From GCA-2861595 sp035536185 (GTDB lineage Bacteria > Actinomycetota > Acidimicrobiia > Acidimicrobiales > GCA-2861595), in NCBI GenBank assembly GCA_035536185.1, contig DATLOM010000013.1, forward strand, positions 1 to 6,770: a stretch of DNA of 6,770 bases, read 5' to 3'. Each line of letters begins with the position of its first letter. Within the stretch, counting starts at the first letter, position 1. The notes beneath the pieces were generated by a model. The model saw only the letters and a program-made list of their open reading frames with translations. It did no database searches and was not told where the DNA came from. Made by a program: the position numbers and the translations under genes. Positions 1 to 6,427 of this stretch are shown in pieces.

Positions 1-2033
1 GTGCCGGCTTCGCCGGTGCCAACCGCGGCGGCGCTCCCGCCCGTCCCGGCTTCGGTGGTCGCCCCGGTGGCGGCCCCGGTGGGCCCGGCGGTCCCCCCGG
101 CGGCTTTGGAGGTCGCCCCGGCGGCCCCGGCGGCCGCGGCCGCCCGCCCCGCCGGCGAGGGGGCCGGCGCCGCCGGCCGCTCGAGGAGCTCGAGCCATTC
201 GATCCCAGCCAGGGCTACGCGCCCTCCAACGAGCCCGTGCCCGAAGGCGAGATCCTCGTGGAGCGCGGGTCGACGGCCCAGGACCTCGGTCCCCGCCTGA
301 ACCGCTCGGCGGGCGATGTCGTCCGCTTCCTGTTCCTCCACGGCGAGCCGGTCACCGCTACTCAGCCGCTGTCGGACGAGGCCATCGAGCTCTTCGCCGA
401 GGAGATCGGTGCCAGCGTCCGCCTCGTGCAGCCCGGCGAGGAGAAAGAGGCCGCCCTCCACAAGAAGTACTTCGAGGAGGACGACGAGGACGAGGACCCG
501 GAGATGCTGCGCCCGCGGCCGCCGGTGATCACCGTCATGGGCCATGTCGACCACGGCAAGACCCTTTTGCTCGACCGTATCCGTGAGGCCAACGTGGTGG
601 CCGGCGAGGCCGGCGGCATCACCCAGCACATCGGGGCCTACCAGGTCGAGAAGGAAGGCCGCCTCATCACCTTCATCGACACCCCCGGCCACGAGGCGTT
701 CACCGCCATGCGGGCCCGTGGTGCCCGTGTCACCGACATCGTCGTGCTCGTGGTGGCCGCCGACGACGGCGTCATGCCGCAGACCGTCGAGGCGTTGAAC
801 CACGCCAAGGCGGCCGACGTCCCCATCGTGGTGGCCATCAACAAGGTCGACCGCGAGAATGCCGACCCGACCAGGGTCATGCAGCAGCTCTCCGAGCAGG
901 GCCTGGTACCCGAGCCCTGGGGCGGCGACACGATCATGGTGGAGATCTCGGCCCTCCAGAACCTCGGCATCGACGACCTGCTGGAGCAGTTGCTGGTCGT
1001 GGCCGACGTCGAGGAGCTGACGGCGAATCCCGAGGCCCGCGCCCGGGGAAGTGTCCTCGAGGCCAACCTCGACGTGGGCCGTGGCCCGGTGGCCACCATG
1101 ATCGTGGAGGAAGGCACCCTGCGGGTCGGCGATCCCGTCGTGGCCGGCGCCGCGTGGGGCCGGGTGCGGGCCATGATCGACGAGCACGGCGACATCATCA
1201 AGGAGGCGCCGCCCTCCACTCCCATGCAGGTGCTCGGCTTCTCCGACGTGCCCACCGCCGGCGACGAGTTCCGGGTCACCTCCAGCGACAAGGTGGCCAA
1301 GGACATCGCCCAGCAGCGTGAGCAGCGCTACCGCCTGGGCGACCTGCGCAAGACCCCCTCCGTGGCCGCCGGCACCGGCGCCCGCCTGGAGGACATCTTC
1401 GAGCAGATCTCCAGAGGCGAGACCGCCACGCTGAACGTCATCCTGAAGGCCGATGTGCAGGGCTCGCTGGAGGCCGTCACCGAGAGCCTCAGGAAGCTCG
1501 AGCGCGAAGACGTCAAGTTGAGCTTCGTGCACCGTGCCGTGGGTGGGATCACCGAGAACGACGTGCAGCTGGCGGCGGCCTCCAACGCCACGATCATCGG
1601 CTTCAACGTGCGCCCTGACCGCAAGGGCAGGGCTCTCGCGGAGTCCGAGAACGTGGAGATCCGGACCTACGAGATCATCTACAAGCTCATCGAGGACATC
1701 CAGTCGGCCATGGTGGGCATGCTCGCCGCCGTGTTCGAGGAGGTCGTCACCGGCGACGCCGAGGTCCGCGAGGTCTTCAGCGTGCCCCGCGTCGGCAAGG
1801 TCGCCGGTTGCTGGGTCCGCAACGGGGTCATCACCCGTGGCTCCAAGGTCCGCTTCCTGCGGGAAGGCGTCGTCATCTGGAACGGGACCATCAACTCGCT
1901 GCGTCGCTTCAAGGACGACACCCGTGAGGTGGCCCAGGGGTTCGAGTGCGGCATCGGCCTCTCGGACTTCCAGGACCTCCGCCCCGGCGACATCATCGAG
2001 ACCTACGAGGAGCGAGAAGTTCCACGTACGTAG
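1..2033 (+). CDS. infB: Translation initiation factor IF-2, 3' part (5' end outside window)
   Basis: IF-2 is the GTPase that brings initiator fMet-tRNA to the 30S subunit and promotes subunit joining. The frame is open from nt 3 with no stop, giving 676 visible residues, so the gene is cut by the left edge. The GTG at 237 is only an internal Val codon. Visible residues 1-58 are a Gly/Pro/Arg linker ending in a basic RRRGGRRRR stretch, as in actinobacterial IF-2. An IF2_N-type module follows at about 82-140, then an acidic EEDDEDEDPE stretch. The G domain shows G1 GHVDHGKT (180-187), a GGITQHIGAYQV switch segment, G3 DTPGH (from 226) and G4 NKVD (from 280). The G5 position reads SAL instead of the usual SAK. 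The C-terminal domains end with ECGIGL and a GDIIE motif, as expected for the fMet-tRNA-binding C2 domain. The stop TAG is at 2031-2033. Identity is very secure. Confidence 0.98.
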   Translation, partial: AGFAGANRGGAPARPGFGGRPGGGPGGPGGPPGGFGGRPGGPGGRGRPPRRRGGRRRRPLEELEPFDPSQGYAPSNEPVPEGEILVERGSTAQDLGPRLNRSAGDVVRFLFLHGEPVTATQPLSDEAIELFAEEIGASVRLVQPGEEKEAALHKKYFEEDDEDEDPEMLRPRPPVITVMGHVDHGKTLLLDRIREANVVAGEAGGITQHIGAYQVEKEGRLITFIDTPGHEAFTAMRARGARVTDIVVLVVAADDGVMPQTVEALNHAKAADVPIVVAINKVDRENADPTRVMQQLSEQGLVPEPWGGDTIMVEISALQNLGIDDLLEQLLVVADVEELTANPEARARGSVLEANLDVGRGPVATMIVEEGTLRVGDPVVAGAAWGRVRAMIDEHGDIIKEAPPSTPMQVLGFSDVPTAGDEFRVTSSDKVAKDIAQQREQRYRLGDLRKTPSVAAGTGARLEDIFEQISRGETATLNVILKADVQGSLEAVTESLRKLEREDVKLSFVHRAVGGITENDVQLAAASNATIIGFNVRPDRKGRALAESENVEIRTYEIIYKLIEDIQSAMVGMLAAVFEEVVTGDAEVREVFSVPRVGKVAGCWVRNGVITRGSKVRFLREGVVIWNGTINSLRRFKDDTREVAQGFECGIGLSDFQDLRPGDIIETYEEREVPRT
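48..125 (+). repeat. Degenerate Gly/Arg/Pro coding repeat in the IF-2 linker
   Basis: The octapeptide GFGGRPGG is encoded twice, at 48-71 and 102-125. PGG-type units lie between and after the copies. The two DNA copies differ mainly at synonymous third positions, so the repetition is kept at protein level and is not a recent exact duplication. Low-complexity RG/PG-rich linkers are usual in the N-terminal part of high-GC actinobacterial IF-2 and vary much in length between strains. The region is probably disordered and may bind RNA; that role is an inference. Confidence 0.6.
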
Positions 2034-2314
2034 CGGCTCTGGCTTTTGATCTCCACCTGCCGCAGTGCCGGTCGTTGAAGGAGAAGCGGGGAATGGTCAA
2101 ACCGATCCTGGAGGGCGCCCGGCACCGGTACCGGGTGGCCGCGGCCGAGGTCGACCGCCAGGACCAGTGGCAGCGCGCTGTCCTGGGCATCGCCGCGGTG
2201 GCCGGCTCCCCGGGTCACGTCACCGACGTGCTCGACCAGGTCGAGCGCTTCGTGTGGTCCTTCCCGGAGGTCGAGGTCCTCTCCGCCGAGCGACGCTGGC
2301 TGGACGATGCCTGA
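2024..2314 (+). CDS. DUF503 (YlxP-like) family protein, apparent ACG start
   Basis: This small protein of about 96 residues belongs to the DUF503/YlxP family, commonly encoded between infB and rbfA. YlxP-type proteins are linked to ribosome assembly, but no reaction is known to me. The family pattern is clear: a first strand YVAALAFDLHLP, then the signature SLKEKR, a later VDRQDQWQRA segment resembling the family's conserved QDLWQR, and a C-terminal SFPEVEVL. Homologues begin with Met directly before the first strand. Here that codon is ACG (2024-2026), with GAGGAG at 2007-2012 upstream. The only upstream canonical start is GTG 1946, which would add 26 Arg/Pro-rich residues read out of frame from infB. 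In-frame starts further downstream would remove the first strand and part of the signature. The start is therefore uncertain. The gene overlaps infB by 10 nt and rbfA by 8 nt. Confidence 0.85.
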   Translation, partial: TYVAALAFDLHLPQCRSLKEKRGMVKPILEGARHRYRVAAAEVDRQDQWQRAVLGIAAVAGSPGHVTDVLDQVERFVWSFPEVEVLSAERRWLDDA

Positions 2315-2693
2315 CCGTTCCGCCCGCCGCCGCTATCCCCGCACGGCGCGGGTGAACGAGCTGGTGCGTGAGGTCCTGGCCACGGAGGTGGAGCGGCTGT
2401 CGGACATCGACGACCGCCTGGAGCTGGCGACCATCACCCACGTGGACGTCAGCTCCGATTTCAGCCACGCCACGGTGCTGCTCAGTTCCTTGTCGCAAGA
2501 AGCCGAAAAAGCTCTCATGGAGCACCGGATCAAGTTGCAGCGGGCCATCGGTCGCCAGGTCCGCCTCAAGCGCACTCCTCTACTTGGCTTCGCCGTCGAC
2601 CCTGCGATAGAGAATGGGCGACGGGTGGAAGCCATCCTCCGCCAACTCGACGTCCCTCGCGATGTAGGGGAGGTGCGTGATGCTGGAGACTGA
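2307..2693 (+). CDS. rbfA: 30S ribosome-binding factor A
   Basis: RbfA is a KH-like protein that binds immature 30S subunits and helps mature the 5' region of 16S rRNA; it also matters for cold adaptation. The 128-residue product has the family's N-terminal RVNELVREVL helix (15-24). A central strand region contains ITHVDVSSDFSHATV. The interrupted helix carries the AIG element, which fits the AxG kink that replaces GxxG in RbfA. The segment RLKRTPLLGFAVD matches the conserved R-x-x-P-x-L-x-F-x-x-D end of the domain. The ATG at 2307 overlaps the DUF503 stop (ATGCCTGA), so translational coupling is likely; no strong Shine-Dalgarno is visible. Length is normal for the family, with a short acidic tail. 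Confidence 0.96.
   Translation: MPDRSARRRYPRTARVNELVREVLATEVERLSDIDDRLELATITHVDVSSDFSHATVLLSSLSQEAEKALMEHRIKLQRAIGRQVRLKRTPLLGFAVDPAIENGRRVEAILRQLDVPRDVGEVRDAGD
2667..2673 (+). promoter_or_regulatory. Shine-Dalgarno deciding the nrnA start
   Basis: GGGGAGG lies inside the end of rbfA. It is 6 nt before ATG 2680 and only 3 nt before the adjacent in-frame GTG 2677. The spacing favours the ATG as the start of the DHH-family gene. Confidence 0.7.
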
Positions 2694-3672
2694 GCTCGAA
2701 GAGGCGGCAACCGCCATTCTCGATGCACCCGAGGTCGCTCTCGCCTGCCACGTCTCGCCCGACGGCGACGCGCTGGGATCGATGCTGGCGTTGCACCACC
2801 TGTGCCTGGCTCAGGGCAAGCCGTCCGTCGCCTCGTGGTCGGAGCCGTTCGAGGTGGCGCCCCACTACCGCTTCCTTCCGGGCCTGGATCTCGCCACCAA
2901 GCCGGCTGACTTCCCGGCCGAGCCCGAGGTCATGGTCAGCTTCGACTGCGGCTCCCTGGGGCGCCTCGGTGACCTCAAGGCGAACGCCTCGGCGGCGGGC
3001 ACGCTGATCGTCCTCGACCACCATGCCAGCAACGACCACTTCGGTGCGATCAACGTCATCGACCCGGACGCCGCCGCCACCGCCGTTCTCGTCCGGCGCC
3101 TGGCCCGGTTCCTCGACTGGCCCCTCACCCGCGAGGCCGCCATCTGCCTCTACACCGGACTGGTCACCGACACCGGGCGGTTCCAGTACTCCAACACCAC
3201 ACCGGACGTGTTCGAGCTGGCCCACGAGCTGTCCACCTTCGACCTGCCCATCGCCGAGCTCAGTCGCCAGCTGTTCGAGGAGCACACTTTCGAGTACCTC
3301 AAGCTGGTCGGCGACTGCATCGGCCGGGCCGAGCTGGACCACGACCTCCGTTTCGTCTCCACGTCCGTCACCTCCGGCGACCTCCACACCCATGGCTGCC
3401 AGGTCGACGAGACGGAGGGGCTGATCGACCTGCTGCGCCGCGCCACCGAGGCGGAGGTGTCGTGTGTGGTGAAGGAGGCGCCAGAGGGGCTTCGGGTCTC
3501 CTTGCGGGCTGTATCCGACACCGACGTCAGCGCCATCGCCGCCCACTTCGGCGGTGGCGGCCACCGGTACGCCGCGGGCTTCGTGGCCCAGGGGAGCGTC
3601 GGTGCCGTGGTCGACGAGATCAAGGCCGAGCTGCGGGCCCAGCGAGCCACCACCTCGCACGAAGTTGGTTGA
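2680..3672 (+). CDS. nrnA: DHH/DHHA1 phosphoesterase, NrnA-like oligoribonuclease / pAp phosphatase
   Basis: NrnA-type enzymes degrade very short RNAs and dephosphorylate 3'-phosphoadenosine 5'-phosphate; some actinobacterial members also hydrolyse cyclic dinucleotide products such as pApA. The 330-residue protein has the full two-domain layout. Metal ligands are visible as H24, D28 and D30 in HVSPDGDALGS, D89 in FDCGS, the DHH triad at 113-115, and D164 in DTGRF. The C-terminal DHHA1 domain carries GGGGH at 291-295 in the substrate-binding loop. No signal peptide or membrane segment is seen, so it should be cytoplasmic. The start ATG 2680 is chosen over GTG 2677 from the ribosome-site spacing. 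It overlaps rbfA by 14 nt. The order rbfA then nrnA is common in Actinomycetota and Bacillota. The exact substrate cannot be told from sequence. Confidence 0.93.
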   Translation: MLETELEEAATAILDAPEVALACHVSPDGDALGSMLALHHLCLAQGKPSVASWSEPFEVAPHYRFLPGLDLATKPADFPAEPEVMVSFDCGSLGRLGDLKANASAAGTLIVLDHHASNDHFGAINVIDPDAAATAVLVRRLARFLDWPLTREAAICLYTGLVTDTGRFQYSNTTPDVFELAHELSTFDLPIAELSRQLFEEHTFEYLKLVGDCIGRAELDHDLRFVSTSVTSGDLHTHGCQVDETEGLIDLLRRATEAEVSCVVKEAPEGLRVSLRAVSDTDVSAIAAHFGGGGHRYAAGFVAQGSVGAVVDEIKAELRAQRATTSHEVG

Positions 3673-3673
3673 C

Positions 3674-3697
3674 GAAGCGGCGCCCGCCTTCCGCTTC
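3674..3697 (+). other. Weak hairpin in the nrnA-truB gap
   Basis: GAAGCGG (3674-3680) can pair with CCGCTTC (3691-3697) across a 10-nt loop, directly after the nrnA stop. No U-run follows, so it does not look like an intrinsic terminator. The rest of the gap is pyrimidine-rich. It may be chance in such GC-rich DNA. Confidence 0.25.
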
Positions 3698-3723
3698 CGC
3701 CCACCCGTTCCCGCCACCTGACC

Positions 3724-4608
3724 GTGCCGACGGACGGCTTGGTGGTTGTCGACAAGGAGCCGGCCTGGACCTCCCACGACGTGGTCGCCAAGTGCCGGGG
3801 GATCTTCGGCCAGCGCCGCGTCGGCCACGCCGGCACCTTGGACCCGGACGCCACGGGCGTGCTGCTGGTCGGCCTCGGGCGGGTGACACGGCTGCTGCGC
3901 TTTCTCACCGCGCTGCCGAAGACCTATACGGCTGAAGTCGTCTTCGGAGTGGCCACCTCCACACTCGACTCCTCGGGCGAGGTCACCGGGGAATGGGACA
4001 TGAGCGGCCTCACCGCCGAGGAGGCGCAGGCGGCGGCGGCTCAACTGGTCGGGCCGATACTGCAGGTCCCGCCGATGGTGTCGGCGGTCAAGGTGGGAGG
4101 CAGGCGCCTCCACGAGCTGGCCCGTGCCGGCCTGGAGATCGAACGCCAGGCTCGCCCCGTGGTGGTCCACCGCTTCGATATCCAGCCGTCGGACGAGCCC
4201 AATGTCGTGCGCATCGAGGTGGAGTGCTCGTCGGGCACCTACGTCCGCACGCTGGCCGCGGACCTGGGCACCGCCCTCGGCGGCGGAGCCCACCTGCGCC
4301 GGCTCCGCCGCACCGCCATCGGCTCGTTCACGGCGGAGGAGGCGACCTTGATCGCCGCCCTGGGACAGGAGGCCGTTCTCCCGCCGGCGGCGGCCCTACG
4401 GGACCATCCGGCCGTCACCGTGGATGCCGAAGTGGCCCTGGCGGTGTCCCATGGGAAGGTTCTCGACGAGGCCCGGCTGGCCGTCTCGGGCGACGGGCCA
4501 TGGCCGGTCGTGGATGCCGACGGCCGCCTGCTGGCGGTCTACGAGCGCCACGGCGAGAACCGGGCCAAGCCGGCCGTGGTACTGGGGCCCGAGGGCGCCG
4601 GAACCTAA
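3724..4608 (+). CDS. truB: tRNA pseudouridine(55) synthase TruB
   Basis: TruB converts U55 in the T-loop of most elongator tRNAs to pseudouridine and also acts as a tRNA folding chaperone. The product is 294 residues. It shows the N-terminal DGLVVVDK and WTSHDVV segment, then motif II GHAGTLDPDATGVL with the catalytic Asp at D40. A KTY motif follows, with Y68 stacking on the target base. The segment PPMVSAVKVGGRRLHELAR starts at P116, and CSSGTYVRTL at C168. The C-terminal part fits the small RNA-binding TruB C-terminal domain. The start is GTG 3724, the only canonical start in frame after the nrnA stop. It lacks a purine-rich ribosome site because the preceding bases are nearly all pyrimidine. 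truB is in the same frame as nrnA and the 51-nt linker has no second stop. Confidence 0.97.
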   Translation: MPTDGLVVVDKEPAWTSHDVVAKCRGIFGQRRVGHAGTLDPDATGVLLVGLGRVTRLLRFLTALPKTYTAEVVFGVATSTLDSSGEVTGEWDMSGLTAEEAQAAAAQLVGPILQVPPMVSAVKVGGRRLHELARAGLEIERQARPVVVHRFDIQPSDEPNVVRIEVECSSGTYVRTLAADLGTALGGGAHLRRLRRTAIGSFTAEEATLIAALGQEAVLPPAAALRDHPAVTVDAEVALAVSHGKVLDEARLAVSGDGPWPVVDADGRLLAVYERHGENRAKPAVVLGPEGAGT

Positions 4609-4618
4609 CCTCGCCGGC

Positions 4619-5572
4619 GTGCAGGTGATCAGGGATCTGGAGGCCTGCCCCCGCCCCCCCGCAGGGACCGTCGTCACCATCGGTGCCTACGACGGGGTGC
4701 ACGTCGGCCACCAGGCGTTGCTGGCCAGGGTCCGGGCCATGGCCACGGAGCTGTCGTGCGCCAGCGCCGTGGTCACCTTCGACCGCCACCCGGCCAGCGT
4801 CGTGCGGCCGGAGTCGGCCCCGCTGCTGCTCACCGACCTCGACCAGAAGCTGGGCCTGCTGGAGGCCGCAGGCGCCGACCACACGGTCGTCGTCCTTTTC
4901 GACGAAGCCCGCTCCCGGGAGTCGGCTGAGGACTTCGTCACCGAGATCCTGGTGGGCTGCCTGCGGGCGCGCGCCGTGGTCGTCGGCCACGACTTCCACT
5001 TCGGGCACCGCCGGAGGGGGAACGTGGTGCTCCTCCAGGAGCTGGGCCAGCAGTTCGGCTTCGACGTGCTGGGCGTGAGCCTGCACCCGGGCGGGCCGGA
5101 GAACGAGCCGGTGTCGTCCACCCGGATCCGCCAGCTGCTGCGCGACGGCCGGATCGAGGACGCCACGGTCCTGCTCGGGCGCCCCTACGAGGTGCGGGGG
5201 CTGGTGGTGCGGGGCGACGGCCGGGGCGCACAGCTCGGGTACCCCACGGCGAACGTCGAGGTCCCTCCCGAGATCCTGCTCCCCGGCGACGGGATCTACG
5301 CCGGCTGGTACGAGCGGCCTTCGGGCGAGCTCCATCTGGCCGCCATCAGCGTCGGCCGGCGGCCCACCTTCCATGTCGACGCGCCGGTCCCGGTCCTGGA
5401 GGCCCACCTCCTCGACTTCGACGGCGACCTTTACGGGGAGCCGGCGAGAGTCCGGTTCGCCTCCTGGTTGCGGTCCGAGGAGCGCTTCGACAGCGTGGAC
5501 GCCCTGATCGCCCAGATCGCCGAGGATGCCGAGGCCACCCGCCAGGTGCACTCGGCGGGGGCGGCCGGATAG
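4619..5572 (+). CDS. ribF: Bifunctional riboflavin kinase / FAD synthetase
   Basis: RibF phosphorylates riboflavin to FMN and then adenylylates FMN to FAD in the cytoplasm. The 317-residue product contains both expected domains. The N-terminal nucleotidyltransferase has GAYDGVHVGH with HVGH at 28-31, TFDRHP, and SSTRIR at 166-171. The C-terminal flavokinase has GYPTAN (PTAN at 209-212), PGDGIYAGWY, and EAHLLDFDGDLYG with the likely catalytic Glu at 261. The segment that is usually NPTF reads RRPTF here. The start is taken as GTG 4619, which gives MQVIRDLEA, a normal RibF beginning. GTG 4625 is the alternative, and upstream in-frame starts fall inside truB with shadow sequence. The gene lies 10 nt after truB, with no clear Shine-Dalgarno, so coupling to truB is likely. 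Confidence 0.97.
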   Translation: MQVIRDLEACPRPPAGTVVTIGAYDGVHVGHQALLARVRAMATELSCASAVVTFDRHPASVVRPESAPLLLTDLDQKLGLLEAAGADHTVVVLFDEARSRESAEDFVTEILVGCLRARAVVVGHDFHFGHRRRGNVVLLQELGQQFGFDVLGVSLHPGGPENEPVSSTRIRQLLRDGRIEDATVLLGRPYEVRGLVVRGDGRGAQLGYPTANVEVPPEILLPGDGIYAGWYERPSGELHLAAISVGRRPTFHVDAPVPVLEAHLLDFDGDLYGEPARVRFASWLRSEERFDSVDALIAQIAEDAEATRQVHSAGAAG

Positions 5573-5587
5573 CGCGGGAACCGGACG

Positions 5588-6001
5588 TCAGTCGTCGTGG
5601 GGCCGGGCCGACCGCTGCCGCTTGAGGGTCGCCCGTCGTTGCTTGGCGTCGAGGCGGCGCTGGCGGGACCCCGCGGTGGGGCGGGTCGGGCGCCGGGCGG
5701 TGGGCACGTGCAGCCCGTCGGCCAGCCTGACCCGGAGCCGCTCCAGGGCCAGCTGGCGGTTCCGGGCCTGCGACCGCTCGTCGGAGGCCACCACCCGCAC
5801 CACCGGGCCCAGGCGCCTGAGCAGCCGCTCCCGCTGCCCAGGGCCCAGGGAGGGGGAGTGCTCGACGTCGAATACCAGCTCGACCCGGGTGTTGGACGTG
5901 TTGGCGTGCTGGCCGCCCGGCCCGCCGCTGCCCGAGAACCGCCATTCCAGCTCGGCCAGCGAGATGGCACAGGACCGGTTGACCTGCAGGACTTCGGGCA
6001 C
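5588..6001 (-). CDS. arfB: ArfB-type peptidyl-tRNA hydrolase (ribosome rescue)
   Basis: ArfB (YaeJ, ICT1 family) enters the empty A site of stalled ribosomes and hydrolyses peptidyl-tRNA, a rescue route backing up tmRNA. The 137-residue product has the release-factor catalytic motif within GSGGPGGQ, with GGQ at residues 29-31. It is far too short for RF1 or RF2 and lacks their codon-reading domain. The C-terminal tail is rich in Arg and Lys and contains RRPTRPT and RQRRLDAKQRR, matching the ArfB tail that inserts into the mRNA channel. The start is GTG at 6001 on the minus strand; a GGAG sits about 15 nt upstream, a weak site. It converges on ribF with a 15-nt gap and diverges from rpsO by 48 nt. 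No terminator is visible between it and ribF. Confidence 0.93.
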   Translation of the reverse strand: MPEVLQVNRSCAISLAELEWRFSGSGGPGGQHANTSNTRVELVFDVEHSPSLGPGQRERLLRRLGPVVRVVASDERSQARNRQLALERLRVRLADGLHVPTARRPTRPTAGSRQRRLDAKQRRATLKRQRSARPHDD

Positions 6002-6029
6002 CGGGGCACGGTACTGCTCCGCCGTTTCC

Positions 6030-6038
6030 TGCTAGGGT
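6030..6038 (+). promoter_or_regulatory. Candidate extended -10 promoter element for rpsO
   Basis: The sequence TGCTAGGGT contains a TANNNT-type -10 hexamer (TAGGGT, 6033-6038) preceded by a TGN extension. A normal distance would place the transcript start at about 6044-6046, only a few bases before the rpsO ATG at 6050. No good -35 is seen around 6010-6015. The only TTGACC (5979-5984) is too far away. Because arfB interrupts the operon on the other strand, a local promoter for rpsO-pnp is plausible. The AGGG inside this element is an alternative weak Shine-Dalgarno, but 12 nt from the ATG is long. Confidence 0.35.
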
Positions 6039-6049
6039 TCAACGAACGT

Positions 6050-6307
6050 ATGCCCGACAAGGCCGCCACAATCGCCACCCATCGACTCCACGAGTCCGAC
6101 ACGGGATCCCCTGAGGTGCAGATCGCCATCCACAGCGAGCGCATCGACCACCTCACGCAGCACCTCAAGGTGCACAAAGGTGATCATCACACCCGCCGAG
6201 GCCTCATGAAGCTGATCGGAAAGCGCCGGCGCCTGCTCGATTACGTCAAGAACAACGACGTGGAGCGATACCGCCAGATCATCGGCCGCCTCGGGCTGCG
6301 CCGGTAA
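6050..6307 (+). CDS. rpsO: 30S ribosomal protein S15
   Basis: S15 is a primary binding protein of the 16S rRNA central domain and contributes to a bridge with the 50S subunit. The 85-residue product shows the diagnostic DTGSPEVQIA (17-26), then the segment HLKVHKGDHHTRRGL, followed by KRRRLLDYV and a basic end. It is about four residues shorter at the N terminus than the usual 89. The ATG at 6050 is the only sensible start, since the frame upstream is antisense to arfB. The gene lies directly before pnp, as in most bacteria. S15 often represses its own mRNA. No clear S15-binding structure can be claimed here, and the leader looks very short. Confidence 0.97.
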   Translation: MPDKAATIATHRLHESDTGSPEVQIAIHSERIDHLTQHLKVHKGDHHTRRGLMKLIGKRRRLLDYVKNNDVERYRQIIGRLGLRR

Positions 6308-6336
6308 CTACCAAGAACAACAAGACAAACAACAAC
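6308..6336 (+). other. A/C-rich, T-poor tract after rpsO
   Basis: The stretch after the rpsO stop is built mostly of A and C with CAA-like units. It has only three G and one T in 29 nt, a sharp contrast to the GC-rich surroundings. It should be single-stranded in RNA. It could serve as a Rho or ribonuclease entry region or as a spacer. Function is inferred only from composition. Confidence 0.45.
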
Positions 6337-6353
6337 GCCGGCGGCACAGGCGT

Positions 6354-6407
6354 CAGCTGCCAGTGGTGACGGGCCCGGGAGCTCGGGAGCGCCACCACTG
6401 GGAACTG
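6354..6407 (+). promoter_or_regulatory. Long imperfect hairpin in the rpsO-pnp intergenic region
   Basis: Positions 6354-6368 can pair with 6393-6407 over 15 positions with two mismatches, including nine uninterrupted pairs (CCAGTGGTG with CACCACTGG). The 24-nt loop can form a small inner stem, CCCG 6374-6377 with CGGG 6384-6387. No T-run follows, so it is unlikely to be a classical intrinsic terminator. In E. coli and in Streptomyces the rpsO-pnp gap carries a stem-loop cut by RNase III, which controls pnp expression. Position and shape make this a likely counterpart. Confidence 0.6.
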
Positions 6408-6427
6408 GCCCGGGCGCCGGCCCTCAT

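Noticed and set aside
237..239. GTG as the start of infB
   Set aside because: The same frame stays open upstream to the window edge with typical IF-2 linker sequence, so this is an internal Val codon.
1..300. Frame-1 open frame, Ala/Pro-rich
   Set aside because: It is an alternative reading of the infB linker. Frame 3 continues without a break into the conserved IF-2 domains.
1990..2033. Programmed -1 frameshift joining infB to DUF503
   Set aside because: The frame relation would fit, but no X XXY YYZ slippery heptamer or downstream structure is visible. IF-2 ends at its usual place.
2566..4293. Open frame of 575 codons on the minus strand
   Set aside because: It lies antisense to nrnA and truB, which have full family motifs. 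The translation is Gly/Arg/His-rich without recognisable domains. Long antisense frames are expected at this GC content.
4415..5551. Open frame of 378 codons on the minus strand
   Set aside because: It is a mirror of ribF, with low-complexity composition and no family motif.
5573..5587. Bidirectional terminator between ribF and arfB
   Set aside because: Only 15 nt separate the stops, and there is no convincing stem nor T-run on either strand.
5597..6049. N-terminal extension of rpsO reading through the arfB region
   Set aside because: S15 homologues start near MPDK at 6050. The upstream sequence is the antisense of arfB, which has the GGQ motif and a typical tail.
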